From Flavobacterium seoulense (GTDB lineage Bacteria > Bacteroidota > Bacteroidia > Flavobacteriales > Flavobacteriaceae), in NCBI RefSeq assembly GCF_000695795.1, contig NZ_JNCA01000032.1, forward strand, positions 1-64,000: a stretch of DNA of 64,000 nt. The letters are read 5' to 3'. Below, in pieces: positions 46,301-55,626 of the stretch. The notes below the pieces were generated by a model. That model worked only from the letters and a program-made list of their open reading frames with translations, did no database searches and was not told where the DNA came from. The position numbers and the translations under genes were made by a program. How positions within the stretch are numbered: position 1 is the stretch's first letter; every line of letters starts with the position of its first letter.

Positions 46301-49300
46301 TTCGGGTGCTGTTCCCGGTCAAACGCATTTGGGTTCTGTAAAAACACAAATTGGGCATACTAAATGTGCTGCGGGATTAGCCGGATTAATTAAAGCTTCT
46401 TTAGCGGTGTATCATGGGGTAAAACCACCAACGCTTCATTTGAAAGAGCCTAATACTTATTATAATATAAAAAGGAGTCCTTTTATTTTCAATGCAGAAA
46501 GTGGATTATGGGCAGAGAAAAACCGTTTGGCGGGAATTAGTGCTTTTGGTTTTGGAGGCACTAATTTTCATGCGGTAATTGCTAATCATCCTAAAGAAGA
46601 TGATTTTACCGTATTAGATTCCTGGCCTTCAGAGTTATTTGTATTTCGAGGAAATACTTATGAGGAAGCTATAATTCAATTAAATCAAGTTAAATCTTTA
46701 CTTGAAGTTAATGATAGTATTGCTTTAAAAGATATTGCTTACAGTTTAGCTGTTAGTTCAGAAAAACAAATTCAGGTAAGTATTGTTGCTGGAGCTGTTG
46801 AACATCTAATGCTGAATATCGAATTAGCACTTGCTGGCATTGAAGGTAAAAATATATTTATTACAAATAGGATCGAAGGGAAACTTGCTTTCCTATTTTC
46901 CGGACAAGGAAGTCAGAGAATAAATATGGCGCGTGAGTTATTTGTTATTTTTCCTGAAATGCGAAAATTAATTAATTCTTATCCCGAATTAGAAAAAGTA
47001 CTATTCCCTTCTAAATCTTTTGATGAAACGACAGATATTCAACAAAAAGAAACAATCAAAGATACTCGTTTTGCACAACCTCTTTTAGGAATAGTAGATT
47101 TGGCATTAGCCAAATTCCTTCAGTCATTAGGGATTGTTCCTGATATGTTGGCAGGTCACAGTTATGGTGAGTTACCAGCTCTATGTTTTGCAGGAGTATT
47201 TGCAGAAGAACAATTAGTAAATCTAAGTATTCAGCGTGCTCAGGCTATTTTAGATTCGGTTGAAGGTGGTGATCCAGGCGCTATGATTGCTGTAAGTACA
47301 ACCAAAGAAAATTTGCTGCCTATTTTGGCACAGGTTGAAAATTGTTATGCTGTAAATTTCAACGCACCTACTCAATGTGTGGTTGCAGGTAGCACAGATG
47401 CTATTAATAAACTGACTGAAATCCTTAAAGAAGAACGTATTTCGGCTAAGAAATTAGAAGTTGCCTGTGCATTTCATAGTCCGTTGTTATCAAAATCAAA
47501 AAAGTTGTATGGAAATGCTTTAAAGGATGTTCCATTCAGCGAAATGCAAATTCCGGTTTGGTCGAATACAACTGCCGAAGTTTATCCAACAACTGCTTCT
47601 GAAATCAAAGAAAGATTAACAGATCATTTAATAAAACCAGTACGATTTGTTGAAGAAATTCAGGCAATGTATAAGGATGGTGCACGAATATTTATAGAAG
47701 TGGGACCAGGCAAAGTTTTGACAGGATTAGCAAAATCTTGTTTAGAAAAAGATCAGCTAACCTTGTTTACAGAAGCTAATAACAATAAGCTTACCCATCT
47801 TCTTTCAATGTTTGGACAATATTTAGCAACAGGCAGAAACTTTACTATTGCTAAACTTTTTGAAGGGCGAAATGCTAAACTTATCCAGATCGATAAACCT
47901 AAATTATACAAAAAAAGTCCTGCTATCTGGCGGGTGAATGGACAAATGGCACATCCTACAACCGCTTCACTTCCGGCCAATGGTGCATTACCTATTATAA
48001 AACCTATAAAAATGAATAATTTTACTAACCCTCATAATCCAACGGCTGAAAACCAAACGAATGCAGAACGCATGTTGCAGGAATATCTTGAAAGTATGAA
48101 AATGATGATTCAGGCGCAACGTGATGTAATGCTTACTTTTTTAGGACAGCAACCACAGCTGTACCAAGCTCCTGTAGTTTACAATACACCTCCTGTAATT
48201 GCTATACCAAATGACGAAGTTAGGCAAACTATAATTAGCTCTGTTGTAACAGAACCACAAACAAGAGACATAAAAACATTACTATTGGAGGTAGTAAGTG
48301 ATAAAACGGGCTATCCTCACGAAATGTTGGGTATGGAAATGGATTTAGAAGCAGATTTAAGTATTGATTCTATTAAAAGAGTCGAAATTATTGGAACATT
48401 AAAAGCTGAATTAGGTTCTTTTTCTTCGAATAAAGTCAATGAAGACACCATCATGGAACAATTAGCAGGAATTAAAACCTTAAATGGTTTAGTTTCTTGG
48501 TTAACAGAATATTCAAGTGCTTCAAATACAACAGAAAAAGTTGAAGTTATACAAACTCAGGTTTCAACTTCTCCAACTCAGGCTGGATTGTCTCTTGAAG
48601 AACTTCAAACGGCTATTTTAAATATCGTAAGTGATAAAACGGGCTATCCTAAAGAAATGTTAGGTTTAGACCTTGATTTAGAAGCAGATTTAAGTATCGA
48701 TTCCATCAAACGTATGGAAATTATCGGCGATTTGAAAACAAAAGTCGGCTTCGGTGGCAATATGGAACAAGCGGATGATTTAATGGAAAAATTAGCTGCA
48801 ATCAAAACACTGAACGGATTAGCTTCATGGATTCATGAAATGAGCGGAAATACGCCTTCTGAACCAGAGCAAAGCGCATTATCCCGTCTTCGTTTTGATT
48901 TGACTCCAACTGATATTTCTTTAACGGAAAACACAGAAATTATTCAGGGAAAACGTTTTGCCATTACTCAAAATGAAAGCAATCAGACATTAGCAATTAA
49001 AAATGAGCTTGAAAAACATGGTGCCATTGCAGAATTAATTGATTCGGATAAAGATTTAACCAATTTTGACGGATTAATTATACTTGATTTATTTTCGTCT
49101 TCCGCCAATCACAACATCATCGATCATGTAGATTTAATCAAAAAAATGGATCTTGATAAAGCAAAATGGATTTATCTGATTTCCGATATTCCGGCTCACG
49201 TTCAGGAATTGACAAGTACTATTGTTTTACGTCATTACAAAGGACACTCAGGACTTTTTAAAAGTTTGGCTCGTGAATTTGAAAAGACCAATTGCAGATT

Positions 49301-50300
49301 AATCAGTTTAAGCTGTCCTCAACAAATTGATCATATTGCTGAAATTACATTAAAGGAAGTTTTAGCAAAGGATAAATCTGCAGAAGTTATTTATAAAAAT
49401 AACCAAAGATACACGATAGATATTATTCCATCTCCTTTATCAAATAATTCAAGTGAAACTCAAATTAATCTGGATAAAGATGCTGTAGTTTTGGTGCTTG
49501 GAGGAGGACAAGGAATTACTTCCGAATTGGTAAAACATATGTCACAGGCTTATCCTTGTACCTATGTTTTGGTTGGAAGATCGGCCGATCCTAGAAATCA
49601 GGCAACAAATAGAGAATTAGAAGTAATGAAAACAAAAGAAGAAATAAGAGCCTATCTAATTAAATCCGGAACATTTACTTCGCCTTCTGAAATTGAAAAA
49701 GAAACGATAAAAGTTTATAAGAACAATCAGATCCTACGTACCATTCGCGATATGGAGCAATTGGGAAATAAGATTGTTTACCAATCATTAGACCTTTGTG
49801 ATGAAAATGGTTTATCTGAATTAATCAACAATATTTACGAAAAATACAATCGTTTAGATGGTGTTATTCACGGGGCAGGATTATTGGAAGATAAATTATT
49901 CAAACAAAAAACAACAAGCTCTTTCGGACGTGTTTTCGATACTAAAGTAAAACCGCTTCGTGTTTTAGCTGAACAGCTTCGTACGGATTGCCAGTTTGTA
50001 GTGTTGTTTTCAAGCATAGCTTCGGTGTACGGAAATAAAGGTCAAACCGACTACGCAGCCGCAAACTCTGTATTGGACGACTATGCGAATGCTTTAAATA
50101 AAAAATTAAAAGGAAAAGTAATCTCCATCAACTGGGGACCTTGGAAAGGAGCCGGAATGGTTTCCGCAACCCTAGAAACAGAATATGAGAGAAGAGGTAT
50201 TTCTTTAATTCCATTGGAACAAGGCAAAGAAATTTTCCTTAACGAAATAAAATATGGAACTGAAAGTCAGGTATTAATCATGTCTGGAAGTAACTGGTAA
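43338..50300 (+). CDS. Multidomain lipid/polyketide synthase: ER-barrel x2-KS-AT-ACP-ACP-KR
   Basis: It is a 2320-aa cytosolic megasynthase. Residues about 1-235 and 290-600 are two flavin-binding TIM-barrel units of the nitronate monooxygenase/FabK/PfaD enoyl-reductase kind. The second opens IEYPIAQGPMTRVSD and has GRECGGHVGP; the first has VWVQGGIGIHTAAAF. A ketosynthase covers about 645-1080 with the intact triad Cys832 (DAACASS), His967 (EAHGTGT) and His1007 (TQIGHTKCAAG). An acyltransferase covers about 1170-1480 with Ser1275 in GHSYGE and ACAFHSP. Two acyl carriers with ADLSIDSIKR place pantetheine Ser at 1678 and 1789. A ketoreductase covers about 2030-2320 with VLGGGQGI and Tyr2239 in DYAAANS. 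The order corresponds to PfaD fused to PfaA of PUFA synthases. The next gene starts 21 bases later. G+C rises from about 49.5 kb onward. Confidence 0.88.
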   Translation: MRDLTIIGLTPFEKPDVKILPQLYQAGAFPVLSLGHDLAIAQEAINQLDQTDLPLYGLYLAEVTFLSLQFPKNVAYIILPFSSSCNVVTEVPIIYQVTSVQEAKEAASLNPKGIIVKGNEAGGLVGYESTFVLFQRIIREIQNIPVWVQGGIGIHTAAAFKALGATGVILDSQLALFPESAVPKEIKELSLKLNGTETKVIANHRVLVRPNSPSLSENPNQEELKNYFINLDLNQSYIPMGQDIALAVDLVENFKNLKQLVFGFKEAMHGHLKQAKALKILEPKNPLAKDLNIEYPIAQGPMTRVSDVPAFANAVAQSGALPFVALSLLKANAAKSLVFDTKKLAGEKTWGVGILGFAPPELREEQTAYILEAKPPVVLIAGGRPAQAKIFEKEGIKTFLHVPSPALLDLFLKEGATNFIFEGRECGGHVGPLSSTVLWEKQIERILNEDAPEKISVFFAGGVHNDFSAAFVAIMAAPLAARGVKVGVLMGTAYLYTQEAVTCGAIQDEFQKQALQAKDTVLLETAPGHETRCLDTKFAQYFNEEKAKLIAAGTDKKEVWEKLEKLNVGRLRIAVKGVERQGDKLVNIPKNEQLGLGMYMIGQIATMQNRIISIEELHKNVSVTNYQYIEKAVLYDLPISKEKSLDIAIVGMDCIFPEAKNLEEYWRNIITGKDSVTEVPYERWNKELYYHPDSNEADVSHSKWGGFIPKIDFDPLEFGIPPQSLAAIEPTQLLSLLVAKRAMENAGYDKKQINRENISVIIGAEGGNDLANSYSFRGFYKQVFGELHEEVKEAFPHTTEDSFPGILANVIAGRITNRLDLGGRNYTVDAACASSLAALELACQELVLGKSDMVLAGGADLHNGINDYLMFSSTHALSRKGRCATFDNEADGIALGEGVAILVLKRYEDAINDGDRIYSVIKGIGGSSDGKALGLTAPRKIGQVRALERAYTQAGISPSAVGLVEAHGTGTVVGDKTELSALTNLFSRSGAVPGQTHLGSVKTQIGHTKCAAGLAGLIKASLAVYHGVKPPTLHLKEPNTYYNIKRSPFIFNAESGLWAEKNRLAGISAFGFGGTNFHAVIANHPKEDDFTVLDSWPSELFVFRGNTYEEAIIQLNQVKSLLEVNDSIALKDIAYSLAVSSEKQIQVSIVAGAVEHLMLNIELALAGIEGKNIFITNRIEGKLAFLFSGQGSQRINMARELFVIFPEMRKLINSYPELEKVLFPSKSFDETTDIQQKETIKDTRFAQPLLGIVDLALAKFLQSLGIVPDMLAGHSYGELPALCFAGVFAEEQLVNLSIQRAQAILDSVEGGDPGAMIAVSTTKENLLPILAQVENCYAVNFNAPTQCVVAGSTDAINKLTEILKEERISAKKLEVACAFHSPLLSKSKKLYGNALKDVPFSEMQIPVWSNTTAEVYPTTASEIKERLTDHLIKPVRFVEEIQAMYKDGARIFIEVGPGKVLTGLAKSCLEKDQLTLFTEANNNKLTHLLSMFGQYLATGRNFTIAKLFEGRNAKLIQIDKPKLYKKSPAIWRVNGQMAHPTTASLPANGALPIIKPIKMNNFTNPHNPTAENQTNAERMLQEYLESMKMMIQAQRDVMLTFLGQQPQLYQAPVVYNTPPVIAIPNDEVRQTIISSVVTEPQTRDIKTLLLEVVSDKTGYPHEMLGMEMDLEADLSIDSIKRVEIIGTLKAELGSFSSNKVNEDTIMEQLAGIKTLNGLVSWLTEYSSASNTTEKVEVIQTQVSTSPTQAGLSLEELQTAILNIVSDKTGYPKEMLGLDLDLEADLSIDSIKRMEIIGDLKTKVGFGGNMEQADDLMEKLAAIKTLNGLASWIHEMSGNTPSEPEQSALSRLRFDLTPTDISLTENTEIIQGKRFAITQNESNQTLAIKNELEKHGAIAELIDSDKDLTNFDGLIILDLFSSSANHNIIDHVDLIKKMDLDKAKWIYLISDIPAHVQELTSTIVLRHYKGHSGLFKSLAREFEKTNCRLISLSCPQQIDHIAEITLKEVLAKDKSAEVIYKNNQRYTIDIIPSPLSNNSSETQINLDKDAVVLVLGGGQGITSELVKHMSQAYPCTYVLVGRSADPRNQATNRELEVMKTKEEIRAYLIKSGTFTSPSEIEKETIKVYKNNQILRTIRDMEQLGNKIVYQSLDLCDENGLSELINNIYEKYNRLDGVIHGAGLLEDKLFKQKTTSSFGRVFDTKVKPLRVLAEQLRTDCQFVVLFSSIASVYGNKGQTDYAAANSVLDDYANALNKKLKGKVISINWGPWKGAGMVSATLETEYERRGISLIPLEQGKEIFLNEIKYGTESQVLIMSGSNW

Positions 50301-50321
50301 TGTCTGTTTAAAATTGAATAT

Positions 50322-53300
50322 ATGAAAAAAACAGATGTTGCAGTAATTGGTTTGTCTTGTGTCTTTCCGGGAGCGCAGGACGCCGAAACTTTTTGGCAGA
50401 ATATTGTCAATAAAGTAGATTCTACCCAGCTGGCTCCAGCCGACCGAATCGATCCTGTTCATTTCAGTGATAGCACGAATCCGGTTGACCGTTTTTATTG
50501 TCAGCGTGGTGGATTTATCCCTGATTATGAATTCGATCCAACAGCTTTCGGAATTTTACCATTGGCGGTTGAAGGAACTGAACCCGATCATTTATTAACC
50601 TTGGATTTGGTTCAAAAAGCCTTAGACGATGCCGGAATTTTCCAGAAAAATATTTCGCTCGAAAAAACAGGAATCATCATTGGGAAAGGAAACTACACAG
50701 GACCAGGTGCAACACGTGCCATCGAAATTGTAAGAACTGGCGAACAAATTTCTTCTTTATTAAAAGAATTGTTACCTGAAGCTTCTTCCGCTGATATTGA
50801 AAAAGTAAAACACGCTTTTCAGGAAAAGAAAGGCCGTTTTGCAGCTGATACTGCGATGGGATTAATTCCGAATTTAGTGGCTTCATTAGTAGCGAACCGA
50901 TTCAATTTGGGAGGCGCTGCTTTTACCGTTGATGCTGCTTGTGCAAGTGCTTTGTTAGCCGTTGATCATGCTGTTCAGGAACTACAAAGAGGTCGTTCTG
51001 ATATTATGATTGCAGGTGGCGTTCACACCGGACAAAACGCTGCGTTCTGGAGTATTTTTGCTCAGTTGGGCGCCATGTCCCGCCAACAGCAAATCAAACC
51101 TTTCAGCAGTGATGCTGATGGGTTATTGATTGGTGAAGGTTGCGGTTTTGTAGTCTTAAAAAGATTGGAAGATGCCGTTCGTGATCAGGATAAAATTTAT
51201 GCCGTTATCAAAGGTGTCGGAATCAGCAGTGACGGAAACGGAACAAGTGTGATGAGCCCTTCTGTAAAAGGACAATTGAAGGCTTTGCAACAAGCTTGGG
51301 CAAATGCAGATTTAGATGAAAACCAAATCGGTTATTTGGAAGCTCACGGAACGGGAACGCCACTTGGTGACAAGACAGAATTACAAACCTTAGCACAGTT
51401 TTTCGGAAAAGAAGAAGGTGCTAAAATTGCCGGAATTGGTTCTGTAAAATCGAATATCGGTCACGCAATGCCTGCTGCGGGAATTGCCGGTTTAATTAAA
51501 ACTTGTCTGGCTTTGCATCACGATACATTGCCACCGACCTTATACTGCGAAAATCCGACTTCGGAAATGCAGAAAACAAGATTCGAACCTGTTCAGGAAG
51601 CAAAAAACTGGACGAAAACAGGCTTACCAAAACTAGCGGCGGTGAATGCTTTCGGATTTGGAGGAATCAATGCACATGTGGTGTTGGAAGGCTATGATAT
51701 GCCTAAAAAAGATGAAGTTTTAATCTTGGCAAGACCCACTCTTGAAGAATTATTAACCGCTTTACAAAATAATGAAACATCGGTTGGAGAAGGAAATTTC
51801 CGTGTGGCGATTTTCGAACCGACTCCTGCCAGAATTGAAAAGGCGACTAAAATTGTCGCTAAAAATAATCCGTGGAGAAATAAACAGGATATTTGGTACA
51901 CCAACACTCCCCTTTTACAAAACGGAGAAAAAGTAGCTTTTGTTTTCCCTGGATTAGACGGATTGGCTAAAGGTGAAGTGGAAAGTGTAAGCCGTTATTT
52001 CAACATCAATGCACCGATTGAAACGGAAGGCGAAGGTTTGTTAAATGATGCTTTAAATATCTTCAACAATTGCAGCATTCTCGACAATTCACTAAAAAAA
52101 TTGGGAATTATTCCCGATATGAATGCAGGTCACAGTTTGGGAGAATGGCTTGCAGGCTACTCTTCTGAATTGGCAGAAGGGAATTCTGTAAAGGCTTTAA
52201 TTGATGTTTTAAATCCCGAAAATTTTGAATTAAAAGATTCAAAATTCATCGCCATCGGAGCCGGAATTGAAACCATTAAACCTATTATTGAAGAAATTCA
52301 GAATGTTTATATTTCCAACGACAACTGCCCGAATCAGGTGATTCTTTGCGGAAGTAATTCGGCTTTGGAGGAATTGGTTCCAGTTTTAAAATCAAAACAG
52401 ATCTTTCATCAGATATTACCGTTCCAGTCAGGGTTTCATTCGCCTTTTATCGCGGATAAATTAGATGTGATTTTGGCAGGAATGGAAAAAGCACAGTTTC
52501 AGCAGACGAAAATTCCGTTATGGTCGGCAACGACTTTGGAACCGTATCCGGCTGATCAGGACGCGATTAGAAAACTGAGTGCAGAACATCTTGTAGAACC
52601 CGTTCGTTTCCGTGAGCTAACGGACAAATTATACGAAGAAGGCGCAAGGTTTTTCATTCAGGTCGGAACGGGCGGTTTAATTGGATTTATTGATGATACG
52701 TTAAAAGGAAAAGCTTTCAGTACCATTGCTTCCAGTATTGCGACGCGTTCTGCATTGGCTCAATTTCAGAGAGTCGTTGCGGCGTTATTCGTGGAAGGAA
52801 AAACAGTTGCGCTGGACTTTTTAGATATTCAAAATCAAACCAAAAAATCATCCGGAAAAGGCATTAAACTGGAATTAGGTTCGCCAATCATCCGTGATTT
52901 TGCAGCGATTAAAAATTTAGCCAAATCGATCGATACTCCGAAGCAAAAAACTACTGCGACCGTTGCAAAAACAGGACATCCATTGGTTCAGGCATTTCAG
53001 GATAATATTTCGGATATGATTAAAATGCAGGAAGAAGTTTTAACCTTATTTCAGGATCGTCCGAAAGTTTCAATTCCGAATGTGGTTTTACAAAAAATTC
53101 AGGCTCCGATAAGCAAGAATTTTGAAAAGACATTGTACGTAACGTTGGAAACCCACCCTTACCTCATCGACCACAGCTTATTGAGACAGCCAAAAGGCTG
53201 GACAGAAGTTGCCGATATGGAACCTGTAATTCCGATGACGATGATTTTCGAACAATTAGCAGAAATTGCTCAAGCAGAAATTGAAGGAAGTCAGGTTCAT

Positions 53301-54557
53301 AAAATCATAAATGTAAGCGTTTTTCAATGGATGAATGTGGCAAAACCTTTCGAAAAAACCGTAAAAGGAGAATGGAAATCGACAAATCATGCGTATTTGG
53401 ATATTGAAAATTTTGCAAACGCTGAAGTTTTATTAACCTCAACAGCAAGACCGAATCCTACCTTCAATCTTTCCGTCGGAGAAATATTACCTATCGAACG
53501 AACTCCCGAAGAAGTGTATGAAATGCACATGTTTCACGGTGAAAAATATCAGGGAATTACGGAAGTTTCAAAGGTCGGAACGAAAGGAATTATCGGAAAA
53601 ATAAAAGGAAATGGCGGAAAAGGTTCGTTGTTGGATAATGCAGGTCAATTATTCGGGCTTTGGTTACAATTAACTTTAACAAAAGACAGAATTGCATTCC
53701 CTGTAAAAATCAAAGACATTGAATTTTTCGGAGATCTAAACGATCAGGATGGTATTTTCGAATGTACCTGTAGCTTAACCGAAATGAATGATGAATTTGC
53801 CATCGGAGATATTCTTTTAACTAGAAACGGAAAAGTCTGGTGTAAAATTTCAGGATGGCAAAACCGCCGTCTGGAAATCGATGCAGCACTTTGGAACGTT
53901 TCGATGTCGCCTTTGCACAACCGTCTTTCAGAGGAAATTGCTCCCGAAGTATTTTTCTTCCATCAAGCCTATTCAAGAGTGGCATCTTGGGATTTTATTC
54001 TGAAAAGATATTTCAATCAGACTGAAAAACAGCATCATCAAACCTTACTTCCAAACAAGAGAAAAAGCTATATGGTAAGCCGCGTTGCGGTGAAAGATGC
54101 TGTGAGAAATCTTCTTAAAAAAGAAAAAAATCACCCTTGCTTCCCAATTACTTTTGAAGTGGGAAAAGATGAGGTTGGAAAACCGTTCTTAATTGGAGAT
54201 GCTACGAAAGACATTCACATTTCTCTAGCGCATAAAGGAAAAGATGCCGTTGGAATTGCAAAAAGCGGAAAACCCGTCGGAATCGATATGGAAATCATGG
54301 AAGAACGAAGCTCAGGATTCTACGATTTGGTCTTTACTGATAACGAATTAGCTTTATTAAAAGGAAAAGATCAGGCAGAATGGACGACTAAATTCTGGGT
54401 AGCCAAAGAAGCCTACGGAAAGTTTTTGGGAACCGGATTAAAAGGAAACCCAAAACAGTTCGAAGTAGAGAAGATAACAGAAGATTCTTTATGGATCAAT
54501 CAAACAGAAATCAAAACCATTAAACATAAAAATTATATCATAGGATGGACACTTTAA
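50322..54557 (+). CDS. KS-AT-dehydratase-PPTase megasynthase
   Basis: It is a 1411-aa partner of the preceding synthase. The ketosynthase covers about 3-450 with a full triad: Cys207 (DAACASA), His342 (EAHGTGT), His381 (SNIGHAMPAAG). It is therefore a true KS rather than a chain-length factor. An acyltransferase-like domain covers about 530-820 with Ser605 in GHSLGEW. A PKS dehydratase double hotdog covers about 935-1190, with His945 in THPYLIDH and Asp1105 in LLDNAGQ. The C-terminal about 200 residues are an Sfp-type phosphopantetheinyl transferase, with ISLAHKGKDA, GIDMEIMEE (Asp1322) and WVAKEAYGK (Glu1363). The protein thus carries the activity that primes the ACPs. It corresponds to PfaC plus PfaE. 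The stop overlaps the ACP gene by 13 bases. It is clearly more G+C-rich than its neighbours outside the block. Confidence 0.88.
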   Translation: MKKTDVAVIGLSCVFPGAQDAETFWQNIVNKVDSTQLAPADRIDPVHFSDSTNPVDRFYCQRGGFIPDYEFDPTAFGILPLAVEGTEPDHLLTLDLVQKALDDAGIFQKNISLEKTGIIIGKGNYTGPGATRAIEIVRTGEQISSLLKELLPEASSADIEKVKHAFQEKKGRFAADTAMGLIPNLVASLVANRFNLGGAAFTVDAACASALLAVDHAVQELQRGRSDIMIAGGVHTGQNAAFWSIFAQLGAMSRQQQIKPFSSDADGLLIGEGCGFVVLKRLEDAVRDQDKIYAVIKGVGISSDGNGTSVMSPSVKGQLKALQQAWANADLDENQIGYLEAHGTGTPLGDKTELQTLAQFFGKEEGAKIAGIGSVKSNIGHAMPAAGIAGLIKTCLALHHDTLPPTLYCENPTSEMQKTRFEPVQEAKNWTKTGLPKLAAVNAFGFGGINAHVVLEGYDMPKKDEVLILARPTLEELLTALQNNETSVGEGNFRVAIFEPTPARIEKATKIVAKNNPWRNKQDIWYTNTPLLQNGEKVAFVFPGLDGLAKGEVESVSRYFNINAPIETEGEGLLNDALNIFNNCSILDNSLKKLGIIPDMNAGHSLGEWLAGYSSELAEGNSVKALIDVLNPENFELKDSKFIAIGAGIETIKPIIEEIQNVYISNDNCPNQVILCGSNSALEELVPVLKSKQIFHQILPFQSGFHSPFIADKLDVILAGMEKAQFQQTKIPLWSATTLEPYPADQDAIRKLSAEHLVEPVRFRELTDKLYEEGARFFIQVGTGGLIGFIDDTLKGKAFSTIASSIATRSALAQFQRVVAALFVEGKTVALDFLDIQNQTKKSSGKGIKLELGSPIIRDFAAIKNLAKSIDTPKQKTTATVAKTGHPLVQAFQDNISDMIKMQEEVLTLFQDRPKVSIPNVVLQKIQAPISKNFEKTLYVTLETHPYLIDHSLLRQPKGWTEVADMEPVIPMTMIFEQLAEIAQAEIEGSQVHKIINVSVFQWMNVAKPFEKTVKGEWKSTNHAYLDIENFANAEVLLTSTARPNPTFNLSVGEILPIERTPEEVYEMHMFHGEKYQGITEVSKVGTKGIIGKIKGNGGKGSLLDNAGQLFGLWLQLTLTKDRIAFPVKIKDIEFFGDLNDQDGIFECTCSLTEMNDEFAIGDILLTRNGKVWCKISGWQNRRLEIDAALWNVSMSPLHNRLSEEIAPEVFFFHQAYSRVASWDFILKRYFNQTEKQHHQTLLPNKRKSYMVSRVAVKDAVRNLLKKEKNHPCFPITFEVGKDEVGKPFLIGDATKDIHISLAHKGKDAVGIAKSGKPVGIDMEIMEERSSGFYDLVFTDNELALLKGKDQAEWTTKFWVAKEAYGKFLGTGLKGNPKQFEVEKITEDSLWINQTEIKTIKHKNYIIGWTL

Positions 54558-54844
54558 ATACAACAGAAAAATTAAATCACGAAGAATTATTCACCCTTTT
54601 AAAAGGATTTATCACTGAAGTTATCGGTGAAGAATTCGCAGAAGAAATGGATATTACCCCGGAAAGTTCATTCACAAAAGATCTGGAAATGGACAGCATT
54701 GAAATCGTGTCTTTTTCAGAGAAAATAAAGGCGCATTTTGGTGACCAGATCGATTTTACAGGATGGTTGTCTTCCATGGATCTTGATGAACTGATCAACC
54801 TTGATTTACGTATGATCATCAATTATATCTACGAATGCCAATAA
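54545..54844 (+). CDS. Stand-alone acyl carrier protein
   Basis: It has 99 aa with a four-helix ACP fold. KDLEMDSIEIV carries the phosphopantetheine Ser at residue 51. It has an acidic N-terminus and a C-terminal helix DLDELINLDLRMIINYIYE. It overlaps the synthase stop by 13 bases and the hydrolase start by 10, so it is translated with them. A discrete ACP in addition to the two integrated ones suggests a hand-over or starter-unit role. It is distinct from AcpP of primary FAS, which normally reads DSLDTVE. Confidence 0.9.
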   Translation: MDTLNTTEKLNHEELFTLLKGFITEVIGEEFAEEMDITPESSFTKDLEMDSIEIVSFSEKIKAHFGDQIDFTGWLSSMDLDELINLDLRMIINYIYECQ

Positions 54845-55626
54845 TCGAAATCAATCATAAAAAAGTTCATATTCAGGAACTCAATAAAGGGGCTGAACAA
54901 ACCGTGGTATTGATCCACGGAATGTTTAGTAACCTGTCCATTTATTATTTTAATATCGCTCCGGTTTTAGCAAAAAAATTCCATGTCGTGATGTACGATC
55001 TGAAAAGTCACGGCATGAGCGAACGTTTTACAGACGGTTACGATTTGGAAAATATGTCTTCCGATGTCTTGGCGTTGATGGATGTTTTAGAAATTGAAAA
55101 AGCACATCTTGTCGGTTACAGCTTTGGAGGATTGATTTCTTTAAAAACTGCTTTAAAAGCACCTCATCGTATCGAGCAACTGGTTGTTATCGAAGCTCCC
55201 GATCCTCAGGACGAAAAAGCCAGAAATATTATTGATGAATACAGCAAAGAGTTTCTGGAACATTATGTAGCCAATTTTACCGACACCACTAAAGTACAGA
55301 TGGGCAAAAGACAGATGGAAAAAAACCATCGTATGTATGAATTTTTGTTTAATCAGACCAGCATCAAAGCGGATATGATTAAGGAAAAGCATTTTCTGAG
55401 CGAAGTTGATTTTTCGGAATTTAAACTTTCAACAATGCTGATGTACGGTGAAGATTCCAACTGCAGACCAACGGGAGAATGGCTGAATGATCAAATCGGA
55501 AGATCAGAATTAAAATTAATTCAGGGAGATCACAACATCCCGATTCAGGAACCTGTTTTGATTGCGGAAACCATCGCTCATTTTTTATCAAAATCATTAA
55601 AAATCGTATCACAAAACCATGGCTAA
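54835..55626 (+). CDS. Alpha/beta hydrolase, putative chain-releasing thioesterase
   Basis: It is a 263-aa alpha/beta-hydrolase-fold protein with no signal peptide. The oxyanion HGMFSN is followed by the nucleophile elbow GYSFGG (Ser96), and QGDHNIPIQEP carries the catalytic His near the C-terminus. A variable cap lies between. Its position behind the ACP gene, with overlaps on both sides, fits a thioesterase that releases or edits the acyl chain. No TE domain is present in the two large synthases, which supports this. An ester hydrolase acting on the final product is the alternative. Confidence 0.8.
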   Translation: MPIIEINHKKVHIQELNKGAEQTVVLIHGMFSNLSIYYFNIAPVLAKKFHVVMYDLKSHGMSERFTDGYDLENMSSDVLALMDVLEIEKAHLVGYSFGGLISLKTALKAPHRIEQLVVIEAPDPQDEKARNIIDEYSKEFLEHYVANFTDTTKVQMGKRQMEKNHRMYEFLFNQTSIKADMIKEKHFLSEVDFSEFKLSTMLMYGEDSNCRPTGEWLNDQIGRSELKLIQGDHNIPIQEPVLIAETIAHFLSKSLKIVSQNHG

